A DNA stretch of 64,000 nucleotides from Aldehydirespirator sp965203635 (GCA_965203635.1 OZ241903.1:2914001-2978000), one strand, 5' to 3'. Positions 52,015 to 60,502 are shown, counted from the stretch's first letter. Numbers and translations are program-made. Notes: generated by a model not told the origin, from the letters alone.

Positions 52015-52921
52015 GGGCGGCGGGCTCTGTCGGCTTGTTCAAACCCCGGCGGTCGTTGAGCACGCTGTTGATCTCGGCGCCGACGAGCAGGCCCATGGCC
52101 AGCAGGTAGAGCCAGACCAGCAGGATGAGAGCCCCTCCCAGCAGCCCGAACACGGCGTTCATCCCGCCGACTGCGGCGTCGAGATACACCCGGAAGCCGA
52201 ACGACACCGCCAGCCACCACACGGTGCCGACGACCGCTCCGGGCAGGTCGCTACGCCACGGGGTGCGACGGCGGGGCGCGAAGTGGTAGATGGAGGCCGC
52301 CCAGCAGACCACCACCACGAACACGACCGGCCAGCGGAACCAGTCCCACGCGGTGGTGAACGCGGAGCCGGCCCCCAAACGGTCGGCGATCTCCTCGCCG
52401 CCGCCGAAAAGGGGCCCGACGACGACCATGACGGCCACCAGCGCCGCCGCTATCACGGTGAACAGGGTCAGCACGAAGCCCATGACCCGGGTGGAGACCC
52501 AGTTCCGGCGATGCTCGTGGCCGTAGGTGACGTCCAGGGCGCCGACCACGGCGGTGAAGCCGCGCGACGAGGCGTACACGGTCAGGACCACGCCGGCCGT
52601 TATCAGCCCGGCGTTGGAGCGGTCGAACAGCTCCTCGACCGTGGCCCGCAGCGTGTTGTCGCTGCCGAAGGTCTCGACCACCCGGTCCAGGAGCCATTGC
52701 TCGGTGTCGGCCGCCGCGCCCGCGCCTATCACGACATCGAGGGACCCGAGAGCGGCCGCGAACACGATCACCGCCGGGAACAGCCCGAGCAGTCCGAAGA
52801 AGGCGATCTCGGCCGACAGCCCCCCTATGCGGGCCCGCGACCACTCGCGGCGAAGGTCCTCGACGAACCGCAGTGCCTCACGCCAGAGCGTGGGCGGGGA
52901 GGGCAGCGGGAGGCGCGCCAT
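51998..52921 (-). CDS. YihY/BrkB-family membrane protein
   Basis: 307 residues with about six membrane helices and the family blocks SAEIAFFGLLGLFPAVIVF, SSRGFTAVVGALDVTYG and GGALILLVWLYLLAMGLLVGAEIN in shorter form. Role unsettled; once annotated RNase BN, wrongly. ATG 52921 has TAGTAT (52931-52936) nine bases upstream. The C-terminus PAAQRPSG is partly repeat-derived (52000-52014). Confidence 0.88.
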   Translation of the reverse strand: MARLPLPSPPTLWREALRFVEDLRREWSRARIGGLSAEIAFFGLLGLFPAVIVFAAALGSLDVVIGAGAAADTEQWLLDRVVETFGSDNTLRATVEELFDRSNAGLITAGVVLTVYASSRGFTAVVGALDVTYGHEHRRNWVSTRVMGFVLTLFTVIAAALVAVMVVVGPLFGGGEEIADRLGAGSAFTTAWDWFRWPVVFVVVVCWAASIYHFAPRRRTPWRSDLPGAVVGTVWWLAVSFGFRVYLDAAVGGMNAVFGLLGGALILLVWLYLLAMGLLVGAEINSVLNDRRGLNKPTEPAAQRPSG

Positions 52922-52949
52922 GCCCGACCGATACTACGGTCCACAGACA

Positions 52950-53468
52950 ATGGACCCCCACGACGCCACCCATCGCGACGATGCCACCCACCCCTACGAC
53001 GCCGCCGCCATCGCCAACGAGTTGTACCGCTACGCGGAGCTCATCGACGCGGGTCGGTTCACGGAGTTGGGCGAGCTCATGGCGCACTGCACCTTCAGCT
53101 ATGGCGAGAAAGGCGATCCGGGACCGTCGGGCGCGGCCGCCATCGCGGCGAGCTACCGGGACATGGTGGTCACCTACGATGACGGCACCCCCCGTACCCG
53201 CCATCTGACCACCAACCCGATCATCGACATCGACGGCGACGCGGCCACGGTGCGCTCCACCTACACCGTGATGCAACAGGCTCCGGGCTCGGCGCTGCAG
53301 ACCATCATCAGCGGCCGCTACCACGACACCCTGAAGCGCATCGACGGACGGTGGCGCTTCACCGAGCGCCGCTTCCTGGTCGACCTCACCGGCGACCTGA
53401 GCCGTCACCTACGATTCGAGCTGTTGCCGCCGGAGCAACCACCCGAGAGCGAGGAGCCCCAGCCATGA
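52950..53468 (+). CDS. SnoaL-like/NTF2-fold protein 1
   Basis: 172 residues. After a His/Asp-rich N-terminus the NTF2-like cone starts at AIANELYRYAELIDAGRFTELGELM, with RTRHLTTNPIIDIDGDAATVRSTYTVMQ central. Such folds serve as small hydratases, isomerases or ring-hydroxylating dioxygenase beta subunits. ATG 52950 is used since ATG 52920 overlaps the yihY start in one CATG. Stop overlaps the next gene (ATGA). Confidence 0.8.
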   Translation: MDPHDATHRDDATHPYDAAAIANELYRYAELIDAGRFTELGELMAHCTFSYGEKGDPGPSGAAAIAASYRDMVVTYDDGTPRTRHLTTNPIIDIDGDAATVRSTYTVMQQAPGSALQTIISGRYHDTLKRIDGRWRFTERRFLVDLTGDLSRHLRFELLPPEQPPESEEPQP

Positions 53469-53932
53469 GCCGATGGAGTCGAGCCGAGATCGAGGAGGCG
53501 TTCGTCCGCTTCCAGGAAACGGCATTGCGGGCCGGCACCACCGGGGACTGGCGCGAGTGGGCCGACCTCTTCACCGAGGACGCCACCTACATCGAGCACC
53601 ACTTCGGCACCATGGGCGGGCGGGAGGCCATCTACAACTGGATCCAGTCCACCATGAGCCAATGGCCCAACAACGAGATGATCCACTTCCCTATCGAGTG
53701 GTACATCATCGACGAGGAGCGGGGCTGGCTGGTGTGCCAGGTGTGGAACCGGATGGCCGACCCCGGCGACGGCTCGCTGCACCAGGAGTACAACTTCACC
53801 CTGCTCAAGTACGCGGGCGACGGCCTGTGGAGCTACGAGGAGGACGTCTACAACCCGGCCCGCTTCGGCGAGATGGTCAAGGACTACCTGCGCCACAAGA
53901 AGACCCTCGCCGCCGAGGCTGAGGACAGCTGA
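53465..53932 (+). CDS. SnoaL-like/NTF2-fold protein 2
   Basis: 155 residues, NTF2-like cone. EEAFVRFQETALRAGTTGDWREWADLFTEDATYIEHHFGTMGG shows the Asp and His common in SnoaL-like enzymes, in shorter form. Coupled to protein 1 by ATGA, so the two likely act together, perhaps as a heteromer. It is convergent with nrdJ, ten bases apart. Substrate unknown. Confidence 0.82.
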   Translation: MSRWSRAEIEEAFVRFQETALRAGTTGDWREWADLFTEDATYIEHHFGTMGGREAIYNWIQSTMSQWPNNEMIHFPIEWYIIDEERGWLVCQVWNRMADPGDGSLHQEYNFTLLKYAGDGLWSYEEDVYNPARFGEMVKDYLRHKKTLAAEAEDS

Positions 53933-53942
53933 GTCGTCTGAG

Positions 53943-56942
53943 TCAGCTGCAGCCGCTGGTGGCGCCGCAGTCGGCGCACACGTAGCACGAGCCGGCCCGG
54001 CGCATAGGAACGCCGCAGGTCATGCAGAACGGCGCGTCCAACGGCCCCCACCGGGCTGAAGCGTGTCTCCCGCTCATGTTCACTTCGTTCACGGGCCGCT
54101 CGGGCCCTGATCTCCCGCTCATGTTCACTTCGTTCACGGGCCGCTCGGGCCCTGATCTCCCGCTCATGTTCACTTCGTTCACGGGCCGCTCGGGCCCTGA
54201 TCTCCCGCTCATGTTCACTTCGTTCACGGGCCGCTCGGGCCCTGGAGGCTCAGCGGGGGCCGCCGCGGCGGAGAAGTCGAGCTGGGCCATCAACTGCGCG
54301 GGCGACGGGATCGAGGGCGGATCGGGCGGCAGGTCGTGCCCCTGCTCGGTCTCGGTGACCTGCTCTTCGACGCCCGGCAGCGTGGGCTGGGTGCGCTCGC
54401 CGGTGGTGAAGACACCGAGCGCGGCGCGCTCCTCGGGCGTCAGGTACATCACGGCCAGCTTGCGGAACAGGTAGTCCATGAGGCTGGTGGCGATCCGGAT
54501 GTCGGGATCGTCGGTGATGCCGGCCGGCTCGAACCGGACACCCACGAACGTCTCCACGAAAGCCGACAGCGGAACCCCGTACTGCAGGCCGTGGCTCAGC
54601 GAGATGGCGAACGCGTCCATGATCCCGGCCAGGGTGGAGCCCTGCTTGGAGACCTTCACGAAGATCTCGCCGGGACGGCCGTCGGGATACTCCCCCACCG
54701 TGACGAACCCCTTGCAGTCGGCCACACGGAACTCGAAAGTGCGCGACCGGCGCGATCTCGGCAGCCGCCGGCGTACCGGCTCGGGCACCGACCCGGCCTG
54801 CGGGGCCACGCCTGCGTCCGAGCCCGAAACCGCCGCCGCGGCGTCCGTGGAACGCTCGGCTTCGCCCAGGGTGAGTGGCTGGGCCACCTTGGAGCTGTCG
54901 CGGTAGATGGCCACCGACTTCAGGCCGAGCCGCCAGGCATCGATGAACAACCGCTCGACATCGCCGGCGGTCGACGACGCGGGCATGTTCACGGTCTTTG
55001 AGATGGCACCGGACAGGAACGGCTGCACCGCGGCCATCATCTTGATGTGCCCGGAGGCGCTGATGGCGTTGTCGCCCAGCGAGCAGGCGAACACGTCGCG
55101 GTGCTCTGGCTTGAGCGACGCGCCCTCCACGGTGTGGTGGGCAGCGATGTGGTCCCTGATCTGGTCGGCCTGCTCGGTGTCGTAGCCGAGTCGCCGCAAC
55201 GCCCTGGGGATCGTCGTGTTGACGATCTCCATGGTCCCGCCCCCGACCAGGCGCTTGGACTTGACCAGCCCGAGGTCGGGCTCGATGCCGGTGGTGTCGC
55301 AGTCCATGAGCAGCCCGATCGTGCCGGTGGGCGCCAGCACAGTGGCCTGGCTGTTGCGCACGCCGTGGCGGTCGGCCCGCTCGCAGGCCTCGTCCCACGC
55401 CAGCTGCGCGGCCTCGAGCAGATCGGCGGGCGCAAGGTCCTCATCTATGGAGGCGGTCGCGCTCCGGTGCTGGTCGAGCACGCGCAGCATGTGCTCGCGA
55501 TTGTCGTGGAAACCGGCGAAGGGTCCCATGCGTTCGGCCAGGCGGGTGGAGGTGAGATAGGCCTCGCCGGTCATCAGCGCGGTGATGGCCGCGGCCACGG
55601 CCCGGCCCTCGTCGGAGTCGTAGGGCAGGCCCAGCGCCATGAGCAGCGCGCCCAGGTTGGCGTAGCCCAGGCCGAGCTGGCGGAAGGCCCTGGTGGTGTC
55701 GGCGATGGCCGGCGTCGGATAGTCGGCGTGGCCGACGAGGATCTCCTGGGCTGCGAACACCACCTGCACCGCCCGCCGGAACCCGGCGACGTCGAAGACC
55801 CCTTCATCGTCGAGGAAGCTCAGCAGGTTGATCGAGGCCAGATTGCAGGCGCTGTTGTCGAGATGGACGTACTCCGAGCACGGGTTGCTGGCCGTGATGG
55901 GGCCGGTCGACGCGGCGGTGTGCCAGCGGTTGATGGTGGTCGCGAACTGCACGCCGGGGTCGGCGCACTGCCAGGCGGCCTCGGCCATCTGGCTCAGGAC
56001 CGAGCGGGCCGGCAACCGCTTGAGCACCGAGCCGTCGGTGCGGGCGGTGAGATCCCAGTCACCGCCTTCGAGCGCGGCCTGCATGAACTCGTCGGTGACC
56101 CGGACCGAGTTGTTGGCGTTCTGGTACTGCACGGAGTCGGAGTCGGCGCCGTCGACACTCATGTCGAAGCCGGCCGCGGCCAGCGCGCGCGACTTGCGCT
56201 CCTCGCGGGCCTTGCACCAGATGAAGTCCTCGATGTCGGGATGGTCGGCGTCGAGCACAACCATCTTGGCGGCCCGCCGCGTCTTGCCTCCCGACTTGAT
56301 GGTGCCGGCCGACGCGTCGGCGCCCCGCATGAAGCTCACCGGGCCCGACGCGGTGCCCCCGCCGCTGAGGGCCTCGGAACTGGCCCGGATGCGCGACAGG
56401 TTCACCCCGGCGCCGGAGCCCCCCTTGAATATCCGGCCCTCCTCGGCGTACCACTCCAGGATCGACTCCATGGTGTCGTCGACCGACAGGATGAAGCACG
56501 CCGATGCCTGCTGGGGCACCCCGGCCACCCCGATGTTGAACCACACCGGCGAGTTGAAGGCAGCCCTCTGCGTGTAGAGCAAGTGTGCGAGCTCGGCGCG
56601 GAACAGCGACGCCTCGGACTCGTCGACGAAGTAGCCGTCACTGTCCCCCCAGCGTGTGATCGTGCCGACGATGCGGTCCACGACCTGCCTCAGCGACCAT
56701 TCTCGGGAGGGGGTGCCCAGCGCGCCGCGGAAGTACTTCTGGGCCAGGATGTTGGTGGCGTTCTGCGACCAGGCGGCCGGCACCTCCACGCCCCGCTGCT
56801 CGAATGCGACCGACCCGTCGCTGTGGTCGAGCAGGCGCGCGTCGCGCCGCTCCCAGGCGACGCTGTTCGCCGGGTCGTCCGCGGCGTCCGGTTGAAGGTC
56901 GGTGCCGGCGAGAAGGCTGTTCTGCTCGGAGGCCAGAGTCAT
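53943..56942 (-). CDS. nrdJ: Vitamin B12-dependent ribonucleotide reductase (class II) with four repeat insertions
   Basis: 999 residues; reduces ribonucleotides using adenosylcobalamin. GGSGAGVNLSRIR, NPCSEYVHLDNSACNLASINL (in shorter form NPCSE plus NLASIN) and KTVNMP are the active-site blocks. Residues about 900-958 are four copies of GPERPVNEVNMSGRS encoded by a 45-bp repeat. They lie before the C-terminal cysteine cluster (FCMTCG...CYVCADCG), which should recharge the active site. ATG 56942 is chosen after TAGAAT (56960-56965). No class I reductase is in the window. Confidence 0.95.
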   Translation of the reverse strand: MTLASEQNSLLAGTDLQPDAADDPANSVAWERRDARLLDHSDGSVAFEQRGVEVPAAWSQNATNILAQKYFRGALGTPSREWSLRQVVDRIVGTITRWGDSDGYFVDESEASLFRAELAHLLYTQRAAFNSPVWFNIGVAGVPQQASACFILSVDDTMESILEWYAEEGRIFKGGSGAGVNLSRIRASSEALSGGGTASGPVSFMRGADASAGTIKSGGKTRRAAKMVVLDADHPDIEDFIWCKAREERKSRALAAAGFDMSVDGADSDSVQYQNANNSVRVTDEFMQAALEGGDWDLTARTDGSVLKRLPARSVLSQMAEAAWQCADPGVQFATTINRWHTAASTGPITASNPCSEYVHLDNSACNLASINLLSFLDDEGVFDVAGFRRAVQVVFAAQEILVGHADYPTPAIADTTRAFRQLGLGYANLGALLMALGLPYDSDEGRAVAAAITALMTGEAYLTSTRLAERMGPFAGFHDNREHMLRVLDQHRSATASIDEDLAPADLLEAAQLAWDEACERADRHGVRNSQATVLAPTGTIGLLMDCDTTGIEPDLGLVKSKRLVGGGTMEIVNTTIPRALRRLGYDTEQADQIRDHIAAHHTVEGASLKPEHRDVFACSLGDNAISASGHIKMMAAVQPFLSGAISKTVNMPASSTAGDVERLFIDAWRLGLKSVAIYRDSSKVAQPLTLGEAERSTDAAAAVSGSDAGVAPQAGSVPEPVRRRLPRSRRSRTFEFRVADCKGFVTVGEYPDGRPGEIFVKVSKQGSTLAGIMDAFAISLSHGLQYGVPLSAFVETFVGVRFEPAGITDDPDIRIATSLMDYLFRKLAVMYLTPEERAALGVFTTGERTQPTLPGVEEQVTETEQGHDLPPDPPSIPSPAQLMAQLDFSAAAAPAEPPGPERPVNEVNMSGRSGPERPVNEVNMSGRSGPERPVNEVNMSGRSGPERPVNEVNMSGRHASARWGPLDAPFCMTCGVPMRRAGSCYVCADCGATSGCS
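54067..54246 (-). repeat. Four tandem 45-bp copies of the element core inside nrdJ
   Basis: Units at 54067-54111, 54112-54156 and 54157-54201 are identical; 54202-54246 differs only in its last bases. 45 bp is 15 codons, so the frame is kept. Each unit contains CCGCTCATGTTCACTTCGTT and GGGCCGCTCGGGCC, matching the core of copies A and B apart from C-to-T/A-type changes in the GTTCGCTTCGCTCAC part. The flank GTGTCTCCCGCTC is also shared with copy A. Confidence 0.92.
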
Positions 56943-57028
56943 CGTATTACCCCGTTGAAATTCTACCGGGCGCGCTTCGGGCGGCCCCGCACGAACCCTA
57001 GGACTCGCGCCTGTTGACCCGTCTTGGG

Positions 57029-57063
57029 ATTGCTTCTGGATTTGTCGGCATTGCTTCGGGATT
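57029..57063. promoter_or_regulatory. Direct repeats 21 bp apart upstream of nrdJ
   Basis: ATTGCTTCTGGATT (57029-57042) and ATTGCTTCGGGATT (57050-57063) are exactly two helical turns apart, about 65-100 bp before the predicted nrdJ start of transcription. A regulator dimer could bind both. No match to known NrdR boxes is seen. Confidence 0.45.
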
Positions 57064-57091
57064 CTCTGTGCATCGGAACAGCCGGCCTGTA

Positions 57092-57156
57092 GACAACTGC
57101 CAAGGTTGTCCAGAGATTCGCCGAGGCGCATGTGGAGAACCGCCCACCAGTGGTGG
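57092..57156. promoter_or_regulatory. Two inverted repeats in the nrdJ/RibD-like divergent gap
   Basis: GACAAC-N7-GTTGTC (57092-57110) and CCACCA-G-TGGTGG (57144-57156). The second lies 15-28 bp before the TACCGT -10 of the gene at 57184, in the spacer/-35 area. Either may be an operator. Confidence 0.4.
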
Positions 57157-57183
57157 ACACACACGGGCGGGTACCGTCTGATC

Positions 57184-57960
57184 GTGCGAAGGCTTATGCC
57201 GGGACCGGTCGTCGAGGTCGATCCGATGGAGCTCTACCCGGCTCTGCCCCGCCCCAAGCCGGCGGGACGGCCGTGGCTGATGCTCAACATGATCGCCTCC
57301 GCCGACGGGGCCATCGCGGTCGACGGCGCCAGCGAGGCACTCGGCAACCCGGCCGACGAGGCCGTGTTCTCGGCCGTTCGGGCCTGCGCCGACTGGATCG
57401 TGGCCGCGGCCGGCACGGTGCGGGCCGAGCGCTACAGCCTGCCCCGGCCCGGAGCGGCGTCCCGCCGAGCGCGGCACGCCGCCGGGCGCTCCGACCGGCC
57501 CCGGCTGGCCGTTGTCAGCGCAAGCCTGGACCTCGACCTGGACCTGCCGCTGTTCGCCGACCAACGCTCCGGCGACGACCTTCCGGTGATCCTCACCGGA
57601 AGGGACGCCCCGGCCGAGGCGGCAGACCGGCTCGAGCCTGTCGCCGAGGTCGTTCGACTGGCCTCGGTCCGGCCCGAGCCGGAGGAGATCCTCGCCGAGC
57701 TCGACCGCCGCGGCGCCGGAGTCGTGCTGTCGGAGGGGGGCCCGTCCTTCAACGCCCAACTCGCAGACGCCGGGGTGATCGACGAGCTGTGCCTGTCGAT
57801 CGCGCCGCTGATGGCGGGCGGGGCCAGCCCCCGGATCGTGCACGGATCGCGGCGGACCGTGCCCCTCAACCTGACCATCGACCATCTTCTGGAAGCCTCC
57901 GACACGCTGTTCGTGCGCTATGTCGCGAAGGGAGCCGCCCCTGCCGCGCCGGCAGGTTGA
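57184..57960 (+). CDS. RibD C-terminal/dihydrofolate reductase-like pyrimidine reductase
   Basis: 258 residues of the RibD reductase domain (DHFR-like fold). WLMLNMIASADGAIAVDG, GTVRAERY and the C-terminal SEGGPSFNAQLADAGVIDELCLSIAPLM in shorter form are typical. It should reduce a ribosylamino-pyrimidine in riboflavin-type synthesis or a related substrate, with NADPH. The deaminase half of RibD is absent. GTG 57184 follows TACCGT (57172-57177) at six bases. Convergent with the LysM gene, overlapping 43 bp. Confidence 0.85.
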   Translation: MRRLMPGPVVEVDPMELYPALPRPKPAGRPWLMLNMIASADGAIAVDGASEALGNPADEAVFSAVRACADWIVAAAGTVRAERYSLPRPGAASRRARHAAGRSDRPRLAVVSASLDLDLDLPLFADQRSGDDLPVILTGRDAPAEAADRLEPVAEVVRLASVRPEPEEILAELDRRGAGVVLSEGGPSFNAQLADAGVIDELCLSIAPLMAGGASPRIVHGSRRTVPLNLTIDHLLEASDTLFVRYVAKGAAPAAPAG

Positions 57961-58403
57961 CCGGGATGCCGCTCCGGGTCGCTACCGGTGGCCGGGGGCC
58001 CGACGGCGTCGATGACGATCTGCTGGCCCGGCTCCAGCGTGCTGCCGCCGGCTGCATCGGCGAGTTCATGGACGAGACCCCTGGGATCGGTGCCCGGCGC
58101 GATGGCCGCCGCGATGTCCCACAGCGTGTCGCCGGGCTGAACGATGTAGACGCCGGGCAGCTCCGCCGGAATCGAGACCTCCCCCGTGGAGGGCCAGGGG
58201 TTGGCCTCACCCGGCGGCACGCGGTCCGGCCGGGCCGCGACCACTGCCAGCGTCAAGACCGCGGCCGCGATCATGGCCGCGACGGCCCGGCGGCGGCGGT
58301 ACACCGACTCCGGCAGCCGCAGGGACCGGAGCGGCGGGGATGCCGGAGCGGCCGAGACATCGGCGGGGACCAGGGTGAGGGCGGGCGGGCAGGCAGCTTC
58401 CAT
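57918..58403 (-). CDS. LysM-domain membrane protein beside lexA (YneA/ChiZ-like SOS division inhibitor candidate)
   Basis: 161 residues: N-terminal cytoplasmic part, one membrane helix (about 42-60, AVAAMIAAAVLTLAVVA), and a LysM domain (about 85-130, YIVQPGDTLWDIAAAI). A LysM gene divergent from lexA is a widespread Gram-positive arrangement (YneA in Bacillus, Rv2719c in Mycobacterium), giving division arrest during DNA damage. ATG 58403 leaves the LexA box at 58474-58485 upstream; ATG 58493 would put it inside the gene. Confidence 0.8.
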   Translation of the reverse strand: MEAACPPALTLVPADVSAAPASPPLRSLRLPESVYRRRRAVAAMIAAAVLTLAVVAARPDRVPPGEANPWPSTGEVSIPAELPGVYIVQPGDTLWDIAAAIAPGTDPRGLVHELADAAGGSTLEPGQQIVIDAVGPPATGSDPERHPGQPAGAAGAAPFAT

Positions 58404-58473
58404 GCCGCGATCATCCCGCAGGGGTGTGACATCGGTACCGATCCCGTCGAGACGGCCGAGATGCTTGACATCG

Positions 58474-58554
58474 AACGCGTGTTCCGCAAACATGTGTACG
58501 GATAGGCTCCTTGTCTGAACAGGTGTTCGGTTACACTATAGCGAACATGTGTTC
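58474..58554. promoter_or_regulatory. Three LexA (SOS) boxes between the LysM gene and lexA
   Basis: Perfect GAAC-N4-GTTC sites at 58474-58485 (GAACGCGTGTTC), 58517-58528 (GAACAGGTGTTC) and 58543-58554 (GAACATGTGTTC). These fit the actinobacterial SOS consensus. The last two overlap the lexA promoter region (TTGTCT 58511, TATAGC 58537). Together they should repress both divergent genes. Confidence 0.92.
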
Positions 58555-58592
58555 GGACACACAACCCGACTCCCCAAGATCGGAGACCCGCC

Positions 58593-59237
58593 ATGACGCC
58601 CCCGGCCAACCGGAAGCCACTCTCCGCCCGTCGCCGCCAGATCCTCGACGCGATCGTGGAGCACCAGCGCACCCACGGCTACCCGCCGTCGATCCGCGAG
58701 ATCGCAGCCGACGTCGGGCTCAAGTCCCCCGCCTCGGTCAAGGCCCACATCGATGTGCTCGGCTCGGCCGGGTACCTGAGGGTCGACCCCACCCGGCCCC
58801 GGGCCATCGAGGTGCGCTACGACGAGAACTCGGGGGCCGCGCTGGAGCGCCGCCCGGTACGTCACGTGCCCCTGGTGGGCGACGTGGCCGCGGGCTCCGG
58901 CGTGCTAGCCGCCGAGAACGTCGAGGAGCTGGTGCCGATGCCCGCCGACCTCACCGGCGAGGGCGACCTGTTCATGCTGCGGGTGCGGGGCGACTCGATG
59001 ATCGACGCCGGCATCCTCGACGGCGACTACGTGGTCTGCCGGGCCCAGAACACCGCCGAGAACGGAGAGGTCATAGTGGCCGGCATCCCCGGCGACGAGG
59101 CCACCGTGAAGACGCTGCGGCGGCGTGACGGCCGCATCGTGCTGGAGCCGGCCAACGAACTGCTCCAGCCGATGGAGTTCGCGCCGGACGAGGTGACCGT
59201 CTACGGCAAGGTCGTCACCATGATGAGGCGGTACTAG
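58593..59237 (+). CDS. lexA: LexA repressor
   Basis: 214 residues. Winged helix N-terminus (RRRQILDAIVEHQRTHGYPPSIREI in shorter form), autocleavage Ala100-Gly101 (VAAGSG), catalytic Ser135 (GDSM) and Lys173 (TVKTL). It represses SOS genes until RecA* triggers cleavage. GGAG lies before the ATG. Two or three boxes upstream give autoregulation. Confidence 0.97.
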   Translation: MTPPANRKPLSARRRQILDAIVEHQRTHGYPPSIREIAADVGLKSPASVKAHIDVLGSAGYLRVDPTRPRAIEVRYDENSGAALERRPVRHVPLVGDVAAGSGVLAAENVEELVPMPADLTGEGDLFMLRVRGDSMIDAGILDGDYVVCRAQNTAENGEVIVAGIPGDEATVKTLRRRDGRIVLEPANELLQPMEFAPDEVTVYGKVVTMMRRY

Positions 59238-59243
59238 GCGACG

Positions 59244-59259
59244 GCGCCCGGGCGGGCGC
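59244..59259. terminator. Small hairpin between lexA and dapE
   Basis: GCGCCC (59244-59249) pairs with GGGCGC (59254-59259) around a 4-base loop, in the 24 bp between two convergent genes. It may be a bidirectional terminator; no U-run is present. Confidence 0.4.
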
Positions 59260-59261
59260 TG

Positions 59262-60398
59262 CTACAGTTCGGGAATCTGCCTGGGGATGTCGCCCTCCCA
59301 TTCGGGGCATCCCCTGGTGCCCTGCGGGAGGGTGCCGTCGATCAGCAGGTCCTCCAGGACTCGGTAGGCCTTGTGCAGCGAGTCGCGGTGCACGTGCTCG
59401 TGACGGGTGTGGGCCAGCAGCGGATCGCCGGGCCCGAAGTTGGACGCCGGCACGCCGCGCTGCGCGAAGAACGCCGCATCGGTCCATCCCAGCTTGGCCC
59501 GGGGAGGTGCGCCGCTGTTGCGCACGACCGCCTTCAGCAGCGAATGCTCGAGGCCCGGATCGGCAGGCGGAGCCACGTCGACGACCTCGAACGCGTCACC
59601 GGGCTCGAGGACGGGCTCGACAAAGGCCCGGATGTGCTGCTCGGCCTCTTCGGGGGTGCGGTCCGGAGCGAAGCGATGGTTGATGGTCAGGGCCGCCTCG
59701 TCGGGCACGACGTTGCCCGCGACGCCACCGGTGACATACACCGCTTGTAGGCCCTCGCGGAACTCGCAGCCCGAGATCACCGGCCGGCGCGGCTCGTAGC
59801 CGTCGACGACCTCCAACAACGCACCGAGCCGGTGAATGGCGTTCCGGCCCATCCAGCCGCGGGCGGTGTGGGCCCGCTCGCCTGCCAGCGTCACCCTGAC
59901 CCGCATGGTGCCCTGGCAGCCGGCCTCGACGATCCCGCCGGTGGGCTCCAGCAGGAGAGCGACGTCGGCGTCCAGAAGGTCGGGGCGTGCCCCGGCCAGC
60001 TCGCGCAGGCCGCTGTGGACCGAGTCCACCTCCTCGCGTGCGTAGAAGATGTATGTGACATCGACAATGGGGAGCCTCGAATTCAGCGCCAGCTCCAGCA
60101 GCACGGCGATACCGCCCTTCATGTCCGCCGAGCCGACGCCCCACAACACATCGCCCTCGATGCGGGACTCGGCGTTGTCGCTGGGAGGCACCGTGTCGGT
60201 GTGGCCGGCCAGGACCAGCCGCCACTGCCGGCCCAGGTCGGTGCGGGCCACCAGATTGTCGCCGATGCGGACCACATCGAGGTGGCCGCGGCTGTCGTCC
60301 AGCGACTCCTCGATCAGATCGGTTATGCGGGCCTCGTTGAAGCTAACCGACGGTACTGCGACCAGATCGGCCGCCAGCAGGAACGGGTCCCCCGTCAT
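59262..60398 (-). CDS. dapE: Succinyl-diaminopimelate desuccinylase
   Basis: 378 residues, M20 peptidase family with two zinc ions. Ligands: His in LAGHTDTVPP, Asp in GVGSADMKGG, Glu pair in YAREEVDS, and His near the end (HTRHEHVHRDS). It cleaves N-succinyl-LL-diaminopimelate for lysine and wall synthesis. ATG 60398 agrees with homologue length; ATG 60437 (13 residues longer) is close to an AT-rich promoter-like stretch (60430-60470). Confidence 0.92.
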   Translation of the reverse strand: MTGDPFLLAADLVAVPSVSFNEARITDLIEESLDDSRGHLDVVRIGDNLVARTDLGRQWRLVLAGHTDTVPPSDNAESRIEGDVLWGVGSADMKGGIAVLLELALNSRLPIVDVTYIFYAREEVDSVHSGLRELAGARPDLLDADVALLLEPTGGIVEAGCQGTMRVRVTLAGERAHTARGWMGRNAIHRLGALLEVVDGYEPRRPVISGCEFREGLQAVYVTGGVAGNVVPDEAALTINHRFAPDRTPEEAEQHIRAFVEPVLEPGDAFEVVDVAPPADPGLEHSLLKAVVRNSGAPPRAKLGWTDAAFFAQRGVPASNFGPGDPLLAHTRHEHVHRDSLHKAYRVLEDLLIDGTLPQGTRGCPEWEGDIPRQIPEL

Positions 60399-60502
60399 CA
60401 GGCAACGGTCGTCTGAGAATTCATGAATCTCAGTCATAATCAAGATATATCAGCGCGAGACAACATTTGCACCGCGGCTGGACTGCGCACGCTGATCGGT
60501 GC

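Noticed and set aside
54067..54246. CRISPR array or minisatellite outside genes
   Set aside because: No spacers; the units keep the nrdJ frame and encode a clean 15-residue repeat.
55047..57017. 656-codon open frame antisense to nrdJ
   Set aside because: Shadow of a well-supported gene on the other strand.
56943..57183. Cobalamin riboswitch before nrdJ
   Set aside because: No B12-box-like core or multi-helix layout could be made out by eye on the minus strand.
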